64,000 bases of DNA, taken from the NCBI RefSeq assembly GCF_007655135.1, contig NC_045130.1:13020001-13084000 (forward strand), in the 5' to 3' direction. Position numbers and translations under genes: made by a program. The notes below the pieces were generated by a model. The model ran no database searches and had not been told where the DNA came from. It saw only the letters and a program-made list of their open reading frames with translations. The stretch is from Punica granatum (lineage: Eukaryota; Streptophyta; Magnoliopsida; Myrtales; Lythraceae). Below are positions 22,508 through 35,244 of this stretch, in pieces. Each line of letters starts with the position of its first letter. Position 1 is the first letter of the stretch.

Positions 22508-25500
22508 GTTATTACTGTAAATAAGAAAGAGAGGTGGTGGAACATGATGGTTAATCCGGAACGGCTCTACAGTTGTCTATAAGTTTTAAGGTGGCTGGTT
22601 TAGTCTGCGCAGGCCTGATAGGAGTATAGGAGACGCTGTCTGTTATTGTGTTGTGTTACTCTGATTGATTGGTTTATATATATATCGCTTTGGATTTGGA
22701 AGTACCTCAAGGAGCTCGATATTTCGCTCTAAATGGGACGTCAATTGGGGTCTCGTCTAGTTATCGAGTTCTAGTTGAAAATCGCGAGGATCTCGCAATG
22801 GACCGAAATCCAACCGTGGCTGGTGCAGAGAGTGTGTGGAAGTATTACAATTCCAAGGGAAATGGCAAGATAGAAAGTAAGGGGAATATGTTGGGTTTCG
22901 AATTGGGTGCTTTTTGCCCGACAAGAATCAATTTACCAGCGACGGGTAACCTTTTTCCTTAATGTGGTTATGTCGTATTTGGGTTGGGAGGCACCATTGG
23001 TCTTTTACTTTTCTTCTCTTTTTCCATTGTATTCGATCGATGCCACGGCCATATTAAAGTCCGTGAAACGTTTCATTGTTCTTTACAGCGATATAAAAGG
23101 GGACAAAAGTAAAAGAGTGAATGACACGATTCTTTTATCTTAAACTGCACAACATAAGATGAGTAATCGACAATCATGGTGTTACAGAGCAATTGTGGGT
23201 CCATGAAACACGTAAAATTGTAGGCGGGTTTCGTGCTAGCCATCGTATACTCAAATGCTCGAGCTCCCGGAAATAATGGACCAAATAAAACTGTTGAGTG
23301 ACCCATTGATCTTATGTTACTAGAGGCTCTCAGGGGCAGAACGGTAATTCTGCGTTTGAAAAAAGAAGAAGGCAAGGCAAAGGCAGCAGCCCCCATACGT
23401 ACCCCGCGGTAGCATCCCTTGTAGGACGACGGCTCTCTCTTCGTTTAGACGCCTCTTTCTTAGTCCACAGAGCCCTCAAAGATAGAACATTGTTTTCCTA
23501 CGACATTTTTCTTTTGACTAAACTAATCAATTTGGTTCTTATACCCATCAAAACCTTTCGTTGTCATTAAATACACTCGCACGCCATACTTCCGTCCATT
23601 AGTTTAATCATTGCAATTTACTCGCCGTTAACTAACCACTGAAGGTGTTAATTAAATACTAAAAATTAAAAATTAAAAATTAAAAGGCCAAAAGGAAAAA
23701 GAAAAACTGCTTTTTTAATTCACTACCTTTGGATGCTTTTCTATTTTAATTCACTTTCTATTTTTTTTGTTCATTTTCATTTTCGTCCAATAGCTTTACT
23801 TACATTTCTATTTGAGCCCATTTCATTATCTTTATTTGTTTTTATCCTGTACCTTTATTTACTTTTTTATTTTCATCATTTTATTCAATTTTCTATTAGA
23901 GAAAAATCAACTTTTGATCCTCAACTTTAATTATTTTTTCGATTTCTTCGTAATTCTCTTTTTCCTTCAATAACATTACATGTTATATTTTCTTAGTCTT
24001 CTCCTTTGATTTTCGGTTATAAATGCTAAAATCATATTAAATTAAAAATCATTTTCGAAAAAATCGAACTAATTTTTAAAAAAACATATAATGAAACCAG
24101 AAAATGGAGAGAAGGGCGTGGGCCTAATCGGGCATAGCATCACATAGACGATGTCACTGGTAACATTCCATGTTGCCCTCTCTTCGTGAAGATGGAAAAT
24201 TGAAATTAAAAATTTAAAAATTAAAACAAATATATCAGAGCTAGAGTGAAAGGGTTGTGGGGGCTCAACTCCTGCGGCAACCGTGTTGTGCGAGGTTGTC
24301 AGGAGCTTACCTCGATTAATGTTGGTCACTGGCTCTACCCAAAGAGATAGAGCAGTAGATCTCAAAACAATCGTTCCACCGGAAAAAAAACAACTGTGAC
24401 CCCGAGAATGTTGCATCCGCCACTTCACCGAGGTCGTCGACGACATCATCTGACCGATGGCCGCCTATTTTAGCCTCTACCACTTTGATCTCTCTTCACT
24501 ATCTTTTTCTTTGCAAAGAGAGAAAGGGGACATAACAGAAAGTCTTTGACCACCGCGTTAATATCTGACATTTGCCCTCCTTCGTCCACTTTTTCTCTCC
24601 GCAATCTCCCTCCTCTGTTATTGATATTTTAATTTTAATATTTTGCAATATTTTTTATTGTAAAAAGTTTGCATTGCATTTTTGCAGGAGACTTAAACCC
24701 AAAACATAAAAGGACTAAATAACAAAATGTTTATTCCCGAATAAATGATTGCAAAGAAAAAGAGAGGGAATTAGGATATAATTAAAAAAATTACAGAAGT
24801 TGGGGACCAAAACATAACATTTTCCTAATTGAAAATTTAATTAGACGACGAAAACAGAAGAGCAACTAAATGTATATGACAAAAACGAAACAAATAAAAA
24901 GAAAAAGCCCTAGAACAAAAAGTAAACAAAACTATTGGATTAAAACAAACAAAAAAAAATAAAAAACGAATTAAAATAGAAAAGCATCTCAAGATAGTAA
25001 GCTAAAAGTGTAGTTTTATACATAACGCGGGAGAGATCGTCTCGAGCCTCTTCGGGCAGCTCGTTGCCGGAGGCTTCGGATACCTCTAGTGACCTCTCTG
25101 GTGGGGGAGCTCACTGGATGACCTCCTCAGTGCCAGTGACAGCCGAGAGGGGGAGTGTCGGTGGTCAAATAATGGTAGGTGGATGGCGATGACTAAATTG
25201 AAGGTGGAAGGGTAAAGTTGGGAGCGTGCTTGATAGCAATGAAAAATTGAAAATGATGTCGGTTTCAAACATCAAGGATCAACACATTACGCTCCCGACA
25301 TTACACTTACACCTTCAATTTAGTCATAACCATACCATTAATTGACCACCAACACCCCATAACGTTAATGATTTTTTCGATTAGTTGAGAAATTTATTAG
25401 TGAGGATTGAATCCACGACATCTCGCGGTCACTTCATGAATTTCTCGTTATGGTGTTGATTGGCGAGCAAAAATTCAGTGGGATCGAAACTCGGTGCAGC

Positions 25501-25640
25501 CGGATAAGACCAATGCAATTTACACGTGTGCGTGTGTCAGTGGACAGAAAACAGCAGTCGCAACGAGCCGACAAGCAGCGCATGAGATGGTCCGCACGTG
25601 CGTTCCGGAAATCTCAGCAAGCTACGACAAATTAAAAAAA
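22508..25640. other. 3'UTR of the RING-CH gene, then intergenic DNA
   Basis: The first few hundred bases are probably the RING-CH 3'UTR; no polyadenylation signal stands out. The rest is AT-rich or mixed sequence with chance open frames only. A pyrimidine-rich T/C stretch spans 23700-23900. No transposon ends with target duplications were recognised. Confidence 0.4.
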
Positions 25641-25945
25641 AAAAGAAAAATAAGGAAAAAGGAAGAAAAAGAAAAATAAAGGGGAAAGAAGAAAAATAAA
25701 GAAAATCCAAAAAAGTTTAAACCACCAGCAGGCAAGGCAGCAGCAGAGCTGTGGGCTGAGCTGAGGAAGAAAGCTGCTTGTCCTGTCAGTGTGAAAGCAA
25801 AATACCGACCAAACCTCAATCAATCAGCCTCGGAATCCGGAAAGCGAAAGCAATTTGCTTGGTCGATCTGTTGTCAAATTAGGGTTTCTGTCTCGCTTCT
25901 GTATAGAAGAAGGTAGTCGTGGTGGTGAAGTGATCTCGCTGCGAG

Positions 25946-28900
25946 ATGGGAGTGATTTCAGTGAACTCCCTTCCCCTAGGGTTCCGGTTCCGTCCCACCG
26001 ATGAGGAGCTGATAAGCCACTACCTGAGGCTGAAGATAAACGGGCGCCACTCCGAGGTCGAGGTGGTCCCGGAGATTGACGTCTGCAAGTTCGAGCCCTG
26101 GGATTTGCCCGGTAACCTCACCGGGTTTCTCATTCTTTTTATAGTTCAATTGTTTGGAATAAATTACTGCTTGCCGTGACATGAGCGGCCGAAATTCTGA
26201 ATACCTGATTCGTTAATTGACAGTTGGGGTTCCCTTTATTCCCCCCCAATAAATCAGATTCCTCTTTGAAATTTCGCTTAAATAAAAGAGGGAAAAGACT
26301 CTGATTCAGGAATTTCGCCTCGTGCTGGTCAGGTTCTGCTTCCAGAATTGGAACTGGTGTCATTTGGTTGTGTTCTTCGCTAAAGTTGTGTTTTTTTTTT
26401 TTTTTTTTTTGTTTTGCCCCCCTTGTTTGATTCTTATCCATTTTATGATCAATAGGGCTGTCAGTGATAAAGACGGATGATCCTGAGTGGTTCTTCTTCT
26501 GCCCACGGGACCGGAAGTACCCAAATGGTCACAGATCGAACCGGGCAACGGATGCTGGTTACTGGAAGGCCACTGGGAAGGATCGGACCATCAAGTCCCG
26601 CAAGTCGGGCTCGAATACCACCCTGATTGGGATGAAGAAGACCTTGGTTTTCTACAGGGGGCGTGCTCCTAAAGGTGAGCGGACGCACTGGATCATGCAC
26701 GAATATCGTGCTACGGAGAAGGACCTTGATGGCACTGGTCCTGGCCAGGTACTACTATTTCCATTTCCTCATGCGTGGCTTAAGTTCTTTCGATGTTTGC
26801 TATTTCTTTATTGGGCTTAATAAGCTATTCTCTGTTATTTTTTTAACTGGTGAATATTACTTCAACATTGAGTGCATATTCTGACATATTGATGCTAAAC
26901 TTTGTGACATGTCTTCCTACGACATGGTTGGCTGAGACTGGTGAGTTTAGAATAAAATACAGAAGGGCTTTGTCCGCCATCTAACCTTATATGCTTCTGC
27001 TTGCTCTTACCTTGATGGCGCAGGGTGCTTATGTTCTCTGCCGCCTGTTCAGAAAGTCAGAGGAGAAGCCCGAAGCCCTGAAATATGGAGATGTCCAACC
27101 GAATGGTTTTTCGCCAATAGCCAAGTCCTCTCCTGAGCAGACCTCCTCGGATCTTGTACAAGGAACACCAGCATCAGACGCCGGAGTGAATAGGCAATCA
27201 GAAGGTATTAAGCGGTGGCTAACTGATAAGCTGGACGATATGACAGAGGGAACAACCTTCAAGGTCTGTCCGTTCTCTTCTTGTATGTTTTCACCATAAA
27301 ATTTACAGTTATTCCTTAGGACTGACCAGAAGTGTCTTTTCCACCAGGGGCATCCACTCCTAGGAGACGATCCAAATTCGTCTAATGTTCCATATGATCA
27401 AGTGGATTGCAAAATTTTCTCTCCTGATCAATCTCACCATCAAGAAGAGCTGGTGCCTTATGTGGGTTCACCTTTCGCCAATGACTTTGGCAATGATCAT
27501 GATGGGCTACTTTTCCAGGATGGGACTAGTGAGCAGGACATCTCTCTTACTGAATTGTTAGATGAGGTCTTCAACAACCATGATGACTCCTGCGAGGAAT
27601 CGACTAGTCAGAAGAACTCTGTGGTTGGAGGTGAGATCCATGTCAATCTTGCAGGGCCCTCATTTTTTAAAGACAGTGGACTCTTCAGTGATACTGACAC
27701 TCAGATGGCCCAAATTCAGGTAAAATATAGTTTGATTTAGTTCTTACAGTTCTCTATAATTCAAATAATGAATATTTGTATATGTGTTGCATGGTGTTGT
27801 GAATTATTCAGAACCAAGTTGTTTAATCAAGTGTCTTATTGGAGATGGATGGGAATATGTAGTCATACCATCTGCGTCCCCATTTTCCAATAGTGTCAGT
27901 AACTTATCTTTCGAAAAATAGAAGTTAGTGCTAAAAGGTGTTTATATAATGTTACAAAAAGAAACAAAAATCACAAAGGAATTTTCTTTTGAATCTAAAT
28001 TAAAATATTCAGGGGATGCTCAACGCATGACTCTCCAGCCTCCAGTAGCTGCTGCTGGTGTGTATAACGTCTAGTTTCTCTTTGTATTTTTCACTCTTGG
28101 TGTTACTCTAAACTGGATATATTTATTCACAATCGAATCCTGACCAGAAGTTTCCCTTTGTTTTGCCGTTTCTCCAATAACAGCACAATGCAAACTTGGG
28201 AGTCTTTCCGCAGCTTAATCAGAATTTTGTACGAGGGGAACACAATTATTTTGGGGCTCTACAAGATGTCTTCTTTGGTGGTTCGGCTTCAGGTCTATTT
28301 AATCATGAGATCAGCAATGTCGAAGAATCAACTGGTCAATCTCTCAACAATTTTGCTGGTGGAGCTGGAATCAAGATTAGGACACGTCAACGTGAACTGC
28401 CTCCGAACATGCATTCTCCCATTTCCCAGGGCACTGCCTGGAGGAGACTCTGTTTACAAATGGAGCATGAGGAAGTGCAGTCGGCTGCTACTGAGGAGGC
28501 AAGAGTTTTCTTCTTATTTAAAATCTTAGTTTGTATAAATATAGAAAGGCGATGTGCTGATTCGAGGGTTCAATTGACTGTCTTGTGCAGGTTGGAGATA
28601 CTGCAGAGAACACCTGCCCTTCGAGTGTTGCAGCATCTAATATTTCTGAAGGATCGATAAATGAAAAGAATCCTGATAATCATAATGGAACGGGTATCAA
28701 GATCAAGAGCCGCCAGCCTCGACAGCAGCAGAAATCAGAAAATGTGGCTGCCCAGGGAACTGCTGCGAGAAGAATTCACCTACAAGTAAATCTGAAACCT
28801 GGTTCAGTACATGATGACGAAGAAGTCACATCTGCTCTCACCGAGGTAACAGTCGTTAGCTGCAAATCATAAGGTACTCTCTCCCAAGGTATGGCCCTCT

Positions 28901-29225
28901 CCACCAGTTATTGACACATGGGTAATCTTCTATGCAGGATAATAAAGGAGAGCCGGAGCATCTTCCTGCCACTGATGAGCCAAAGATGGAGAACACAAAG
29001 CTTGATAATGGGGAAGATATTGCTAAAGAGCGCTCCGCAAATCTGAGATTGAGGTCAATACAAGGCGGCAAATCATCAGGTGTTCAAACAGGAAGTTGCT
29101 CCGACAAGAGTTTGGCTCTCCGAGGTTCTAGTCCCATGTCTCACTATTTGAGAGGCGCCTCTGTGATTATTATGGTCCTAGTAGTCGCTCTCCCTGTAGG
29201 GATGCTGCTGTGCCTCAGATCGTGA
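25946..29225 (+). CDS. Membrane-tethered NAC transcription factor (NTL type), seven coding exons
   Basis: Exons: 25946-26111, 26456-26748, 27024-27263, 27348-27719, 28184-28498, 28591-28845, 28938-29225; 642 aa, phases matching. The N-terminal NAC domain (residues about 8-160) has [47 protein letters not shown] and [20 protein letters not shown]. It binds DNA as a dimer. The middle is acidic, with two related basic blocks (G-I-K-I-R-T-R-Q-R and G-I-K-I-K-S-R-Q-P, each followed by Q-G-T-A...R-R). The last 30 residues form one hydrophobic helix ([20 protein letters not shown]), so the factor is expected to be anchored in a membrane and released by proteolysis under stress, as for known NTLs. 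The intron after exon 5 has a GC donor instead of GT. The gene looks intact; a 5'UTR of about 200-300 bases precedes it. Confidence 0.94.
28499..28590 (+). other. GC-AG intron in the NAC gene
   Basis: The only way to keep the conserved frame between exons 5 and 6 is a splice at GAG|GCAAGAG ... TTGTGCAG|GTTGG. GC donors with a strong AG|GCAAG context are a known minor class of U2-type introns. Reading through instead leaves the conserved frame. Confidence 0.75.
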
Positions 29226-29749
29226 TTACCCTTGGGTCACATCTTTCTAAGTTCGTCATGGCAGCTCGTGTGTGCATATTACTTGTTTATGGGTAGATTG
29301 ATGAGGCAGGCACCGTCTACTTCTTCACTTGCATGCCCCTTCTGTCTTGGGTTAGCCGATCAACTGAGAACTTCCTGGTAGATAGTGTTGTTTGGTAGTG
29401 GCATTAGATGGTCTTAAGGGTTAGTTTATGTATCTGAGACGAGCTCAGCGTTATGTATCGGGGCTCGACTTCTCTGCAGTAGCTTGTGGAGACCAGTGTC
29501 CACCCTTTGATGCTGAATGTAGAGTTAGCTTCTTATTGCAAGTGTATTCGCATTGTCGATTGACGGAGACGTGCCTGTGTGTAAATGATTCCGAGTTAAG
29601 GTTTTGCATATCCTTATATGATAATGAAAAAGTCACAAAAAAGGAAAAAAAAAAGAAATGAAAAGAAAAACACTGATTCCGGCAGGAAGCTCAGAGCCGC
29701 AAGTTCTATGGGCCGGCTAAGCGTCAATCTCCTCGTAATCAGGGGTAAG

Positions 29750-29959
29750 AAGACAATTTGTAGCCTTTTCATTCTTTAAGCAGCATGCGTCCAATCCCGG
29801 GTTCGAAATTCCTTGGAGTTCGGATTGGATTCGAAATTCCTTGGAGTCACCGGAGCGCGTTTGGCGTGATTATTTGCTTTATGTGTCGTCGGGGGTTCAC
29901 GGAGTTCTAAGGATTAGTCGGGCGAAGCCCGGACACTTCGGGTTAGCGAAAAAAAAAAA
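29750..29959 (+). mobile_element. SINE-like element with A tail
   Basis: A B-box-like GGGTTCGAAATTCC lies near 29800. The 3' part ends in GGATTAGTCGGGCGAAGCC, CGGACACTTCGGGTTA and then an A run at 29949-29959. That 3' end resembles the conserved 3' domain of widespread angiosperm SINEs. An 18-base unit (TTCGAAATTCCTTGGAGT) is duplicated at about 29803 and 29832. The 5' boundary is uncertain. Confidence 0.5.
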
Positions 29960-32110
29960 GCAGCTTGCGCTTGAAGTTTCGGTCTGATCTTTTTGTACTT
30001 TTATCGTCGACACTATGGCAGGTGGTGATCGGGTTGGGCGAGGTCCAAGTGCTCAAGCCCAAAACAAGGGGATCTGGCCTAGCTCGACCCACCAGGATGG
30101 GGCGCTGGACAAGCTCAAGCTGCTTGGGATGGGCTTGGTGAGGTGAAGAGTCTCGTGGAGGAGCTTGACGAGCCTGAGCCTGAGCCCATGGGGAGTTGGA
30201 AGAGGCTCCACGAGTCCTAGCCCAACCCCCCAGCTTTCCCCGGGCCACACTGGAATTGCTTAAGGAGCCCTAGACCCTGGGGATGCCGATGATGCGTCCA
30301 CCCTTTGCAACATTTCCCTCTTCTGTAGGAGCCTTAATTGGATCCAGATTGGAAAAGCTGAACTGGGTCGGGCTTGGCTGGGGCCTCGCGGCCCAGCACG
30401 ACTCGAGATAGAGGCGCTGCTGTCCATAAGTACCAAATGGTTTTTTCACAAATTAGAAAATCGTTCAGTTCATTCCACAAGGATTTCCTCAGATTTGACG
30501 GGAGTGTGGAAAGAATTTGAGGGTTGGAAGGAGGTTTTCAAAGATGCACTTCTGAGTCCCCGAGACCTCGATAAAGTTTTCTCAGTTAATTGAAGTAGAT
30601 CGTCGTCTCAAAACACTATAAAATACGTTATGTGTAATGGATATATCACGTGATACTGTGTCATTACGCTCATTAAAAAAAAAAAATCTATTGGCTTGGG
30701 ACTTCATGTGGTACAATAACCTTTATATAAAACCCGAGGGAACTATTAAGTGAATTCTGGAAAAAAAAAAAGAAGAAGAATTGTAGGATCACCAATAATT
30801 GAAAATAATCATATGATGGCAAGAGAAACCATATGGTTTTCAAGAAAGGGTGTGGATGATATCACAATCGAGAAGCAATCTGATAGCTTTCGAAACGAGC
30901 GAACAAGACCCCGAACAGTAAACCAAACGAATCAAAATCCGATTTGCCCTAGGCGAGGTGGCCAACCCACACTGGCCTCGAGAGCAAGAGTATAAAAATG
31001 TTCAAAGACGTATGATCAGACTGACCTGACCTGCTCTATAGATTTATCGAATATTCACGTGAACGGTAGGGATTATTCGGAAGAAACCGAAATATCCTCT
31101 TCATATAATCATTAAAAAAGAAAAAGTAAAAAAGGATCAATTGACAGGGGAGCGGAGCGATAGAAAGGTGATGGATAAGGATGGAATGGATAAGAACGAA
31201 CGAACAAATTGTTGTTCAACATTAATGAATCCAATAATTAATACGGAAACAAAAAACGACAGACAAATGGATCAACTCAACTCAGCTTTGAGTGAAGCTT
31301 TCCCATCCTACCTAGAAAATAAATAAAATAAAATAAGACATAACATTCGGCAAAATAGGCTGGGGCCCCACACGCCATCCTCAGACTTCTCGATTCATCC
31401 CTCCCACGTGGCGATACTGAACCCACCCCCAGCCAGCCCACCGGATGGATGGCAAGGTAGAACTAGGGTGACGGTTTGTATGGTGTCGTGTATATACGTG
31501 TTGTGTCTAAATGGATTCGTGTCATCGAAGTCATAATCTGTACACGACACGATTATTAAACGGATCAGGTTTTGAAAACCCATCTACGATACGTTTATAT
31601 CCGTGTCAATTCGTTTAGACACGTTTAAACCCGTTTATCGAAACGTGTCATAATATGTACACGTATACATGACACGATTATAAATGTTATCCGGATACAT
31701 TAATACAACTTGTTTATCCGATCAACTCAATTATCCGGATACATTAACACAACATGATTATCCGATTAACTCGTTTTCCCGAACACATGTACATGTTTAC
31801 ACGTTAACACGACATGTGTTGGATTGGATGAAAGAAAGGAAAAAAATTAGGTTAGAGACTTCGAAAGTTAGGATTATATAAGGATATTTTGGTAAATTCA
31901 AATAGATAAACGGGTTAACGGGTTATATGATTATAATAACACTATTAAACATGTCTAAATAAACAAGTTTAATTATGTATAATCGGTTTACACGGATTCA
32001 ACCCGATAGAACACGCTTATTAACCGTGTTTAAACGGGTTGGATCCATTTAGATCGATTATAAAAAATATTCAATCCAAATCTATTTAATTTCGTATCTT
32101 ATCTGTATTA
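29960..32110. other. Intergenic DNA with a GC-rich block and a CGTGT-rich repeat
   Basis: 30010-30420 is GC-rich, with repeated AAGCTCAAGCC/CTCGACC-like words and only chance frames. About 31450-32110 is a non-coding repeat full of ACACGT, CCCGTTTA and GACACGA words in both orientations, like non-autonomous plant transposon interiors. I could not find clean ends or a target duplication. No gene is supported. Confidence 0.4.
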
Positions 32111-32242
32111 TATTATCATGTCGTGTGAAATATCATCGGCCGTACGTGGAACCGAGGCTGCCGCGTCCCCCTCACCCTTTCCATTCCTTTCCTTTCCTTT
32201 CTCTGCCCTTCCCTCTGCCCGGGGCCGCCGTTGTTTTGCTTT

Positions 32243-32245
32243 TCT

Positions 32246-32277
<32 letters not shown>
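32243..32277 (+). repeat. ATT trinucleotide microsatellite
   Basis: About ten ATT repeats, some 35 bases upstream of a TATA box. It may affect promoter spacing of the small gene at 32490. Confidence 0.8.
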
Positions 32278-32312
32278 CTCTCGTCTCAACTCAAGCCGCC
32301 GCCGAGTTTCTC

Positions 32313-32319
32313 GTATAAA
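32313..32319 (+). promoter_or_regulatory. TATA box for the small gene at 32490
   Basis: CTCGTATAAATCAG, about 170 bases upstream of the ATG. It is followed by a CACAG-repeat leader and a GA-rich tract ending immediately at the start codon. Confidence 0.45.
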
Positions 32320-32489
32320 TCAGAATTAAGATTCGTCTTTTACTCGTCAACAGCACAGCACAGCACAGCACAAGAGCAGCAGATTTCTTTTATCGGGTGA
32401 ATCGGAGTTGATTTCGGGTCAATTTGTTGGGTCCATACCTCACCATTTCAATATCCCCTGTTGGAGAGAATTTGGAGAGAGAGAGAGAG

Positions 32490-32684
32490 ATGATACTGGT
32501 GGCGGAACTGGCGGAGCTGATGGAGGAGTACACGGCGGTGCTGGCGAGGTTGCTGGAGCACGTCTTCCGCGACTTCCCTTTCCCCAGGCGGGTCCGCTTC
32601 CTCATCCTCAGCAGCCTCCCCTTTGCCTCCTCTACCCCTCCCCCTCCCTACCTCATCCCTTCACCTTCACCCCGTGTCCATTAG
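32490..32684 (+). CDS. Small 64-aa protein of unknown function
   Basis: Reads MILVAELAELMEEYTAVLAR, then L-L-E-H-V-F-R-D-F-P-F-P-R-R-V-R-F-L-I-L, ending in a Ser/Pro-rich tail. The first 45 residues look like an amphipathic helix plus a basic P-F-P-R-R-V-R-F motif, unlike random translation. I believe similar short plant proteins exist but cannot name the family or a function. Support for a real gene: an upstream TATA box, a GA-rich leader directly before the ATG, a local rise in GC, and an AATAAA signal at 32876-32881. The ATG at 32490 is preferred over upstream in-frame ATGs because the region before it looks like leader sequence. No neighbours in common orientation. Confidence 0.5.
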   Translation: MILVAELAELMEEYTAVLARLLEHVFRDFPFPRRVRFLILSSLPFASSTPPPPYLIPSPSPRVH

Positions 32685-32875
32685 AAAAGTTTCCTCTCCC
32701 TCCCACGTATGTATATATTCTGCGGATGAGCTCTGTTTTCCCACTAATGAATTTTTCTTCGTTTCGGTTCTTTCTTGTTAATTCTCTCAGTTTCTTTTCT
32801 TTTTTTTTAAAAGGTTGGTGAGAGTTTCTTGTAATTCCCAGGATAAGCATTTTTGTACATTGTCGTTCTTCCATG

Positions 32876-32881
32876 AATAAA
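32876..32881 (+). terminator. Possible polyadenylation signal
   Basis: AATAAA about 190 bases after the stop codon of the small gene at 32490-32684, followed by an A-rich stretch. Confidence 0.4.
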
Positions 32882-33302
32882 AGGGAAAAAGAGGGGAAAA
32901 AAAGAAGAAAAACTCCTTTGTTCTGCATTCTCCTCTCATTATGGTCATTAATCATAGCTAGTTAGTGTGTCGAATGTTCACTAGTTATTTGTACTAGTAT
33001 CTCGACGAGGATGCCGCAAAATGCTCGATGGATGGGGCATTAGGCCCTTTGAGTTCGCTCACCATCAGATCCTAACTTCGGGATCGAATTCAGAGGTTGA
33101 TAACTCGGCGCTTCCTCAATGTTTGCTTGCTCTAAGGGGCAGAATGCGGAGGGCATTGGACCTCAGCTGAACCGAAGGTTTCGTCTAACTAAATAGAATT
33201 TTGTGAAACTGTGAACCGTAGTACTAACCCTTTACGTAAGATCTCGATTCAATCCTTGCAAATTGAGAAATTCGAGGACTTTACTTCTTTAGTGGGTCAA
33301 CC

Positions 33303-33370
33303 TTTTACTCTCTTTACTCGACTTGAACCCACTGAATTTTACTCTCTTTACTCGACTTGAACCCACTGAA
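33303..33370. repeat. Perfect 34-bp tandem duplication
   Basis: The unit TTTTACTCTCTTTACTCGAC plus 14 further bases occurs twice head to tail without a mismatch, so the duplication is recent. Non-coding. Confidence 0.85.
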
Positions 33371-35199
33371 TTAATCCGGTCGATGGACACATCGAAAAAG
33401 TAAAGAAGAAGAAGAACAATATGGAAGTCAGTGTCTTATTGGGTCCGATTCTATATTTTAGCGGGTAGCCTCTGGCTCTGCACTTCCACCCAGCTCCAAT
33501 GTGTCAATGTCGATGGGCTCGGTCCAAGTCCGATAACTTCCCGGGTTATCTTCTTCCCCAGCCTCACGGTAAGGGGAAGTGAAAGGGTACGGTGAGTTCA
33601 GACCTAATTAGAAGGTAATACAACTTCACTAGAGCCCCAACAGTCAACGTTTTTAGATGGTACCATACCGATTACCGTGTGTCGTATGAGATGAGGTCAA
33701 CCAAGCAGTGTCTTTTCCGGTTGTCTCCCGTACTATGAGATATATGAGCATCTTTGGTTTATTCAATCCCATAACTTTATTTCGGATAAAATCCCATAAT
33801 TTTATTTTGGATAAAATGTAATGGCCTCCCTTGAGATCTTGAGAAATAGCACTCAGTTCTATTTGTTGAAGAAAATATACATTTAGCCTGATTGACTTAT
33901 TTGACTGCATTGTCATTTTTCTGAAAAAATGCCAGTTGAGACCATAATTTCTGAATTTTTTTTTCCTTTTTAAAGAACATACGTTTATTTTTATCGAATA
34001 AGGCCCATATTACATAAAATGTTTATAAGCCTAACTTATTTTTTTAAATACTTTAAATTTGTAAAATTTTAAAAATTAAAAAAATAAGTTGAAAGCTTCA
34101 AACAATGAGAGAAATAAAGAAAGGAGTGGGTGGTGGCGCGCCACCAACTATCACCATTCAAGAGATATTTCGAAAGATGTTGAAGACTTCGCTTGGGGCG
34201 ATAGTAACCAGATGTGGACCACCTAGGAGGGTGACAGTACAATGGAATATTCATAGATAATACTTTCATCTTTTTGAATCGCATAACCTCATTAGATAGT
34301 TATGGAGCGGTGATAACCTGTCATCATTAATATCACTCCAAGTATATATGTGGTCTTAAGAAAAAAATTTAAAAGTTATGGACTAAATTAGTATTTTCTA
34401 TAAGAATAATTATTTGGTCAAAGATATCAAATGAAGTTAAGTGCAATATATTTTTTAATAAATGAAGTTGAGTCCTATTTCCCTAAATCTGAAGGGAGTT
34501 CAGTGCAATCTACCCTTTTATTTTTTTGTTTGTTCGTTCTTTTCATTTTCTTTTTCATTTAGTTTCTTTTTTTTTCACTCGGAGAAAATGGATGGAACAC
34601 GAGGTCACGTGCTGTCGCCACAAACTAGAGATTCAAGACTCGATTTTCACAGTTTGGACTTCTTTTTGCATCTCTTTATTTTCCTCTCTCTTTATTAGTC
34701 TAAAAAAATTAATTCAAATATTTTGGTTGTATAAATCCGAATCGAACATCTAGAATGAAATTCGATGGCTTCAAGGACCGAGTCACCTCCGGAGATTGGA
34801 AAAGAATCCAATTTTATGTGCATTTAAAAGAAATGGATGGGTATGCAGTAAAATTGAGTTGAGATGCAGTAAATCTAAAGCAAACTTGACAGTTGATGCA
34901 TCCTCCATTCAACTTTCAAATACAAATTAACCGATATAAAAATGATGGGTAAATTGATAGGTATATCACGTAAAACTGTGTTATTTACCTTTTTTTTTAA
35001 TATCATATCGCAATTTCGTAATTAACTTTATTGATATGTTTGACATTCGTGAATTTGCGATACCGCCGCGTGATATATCCCCATCCATGCAAGACTCTCT
35101 CCTCCACACACGCACACATTGAATTGATCAAAGGATGTTCGTAATTTGCGCTGGAAAAGCGGGTTCAACTTCAACGTCCACACCGTTACTACACTCCCG
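33371..35199. other. Intergenic DNA, nothing recognised
   Basis: Mixed to AT-rich sequence. A GC-richer patch at about 34120-34230 contains GGCGCGCC. Neither strand has a coherent protein-like frame, and no transposon ends were recognised. Confidence 0.4.
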
Positions 35200-35244
35200 G
35201 AGAGCAAGCAAAAGCATCACTCACCTACCCATCAATTAAACAGG

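Noticed and set aside
23085..23100. TATAAAAGG as a promoter
   Set aside because: No coherent coding frame or gene-like composition follows it.
31450..32110. CGTGT-rich block as an LTR or autonomous transposon
   Set aside because: No matching termini, primer-binding site, coding sequence or target duplication could be identified.
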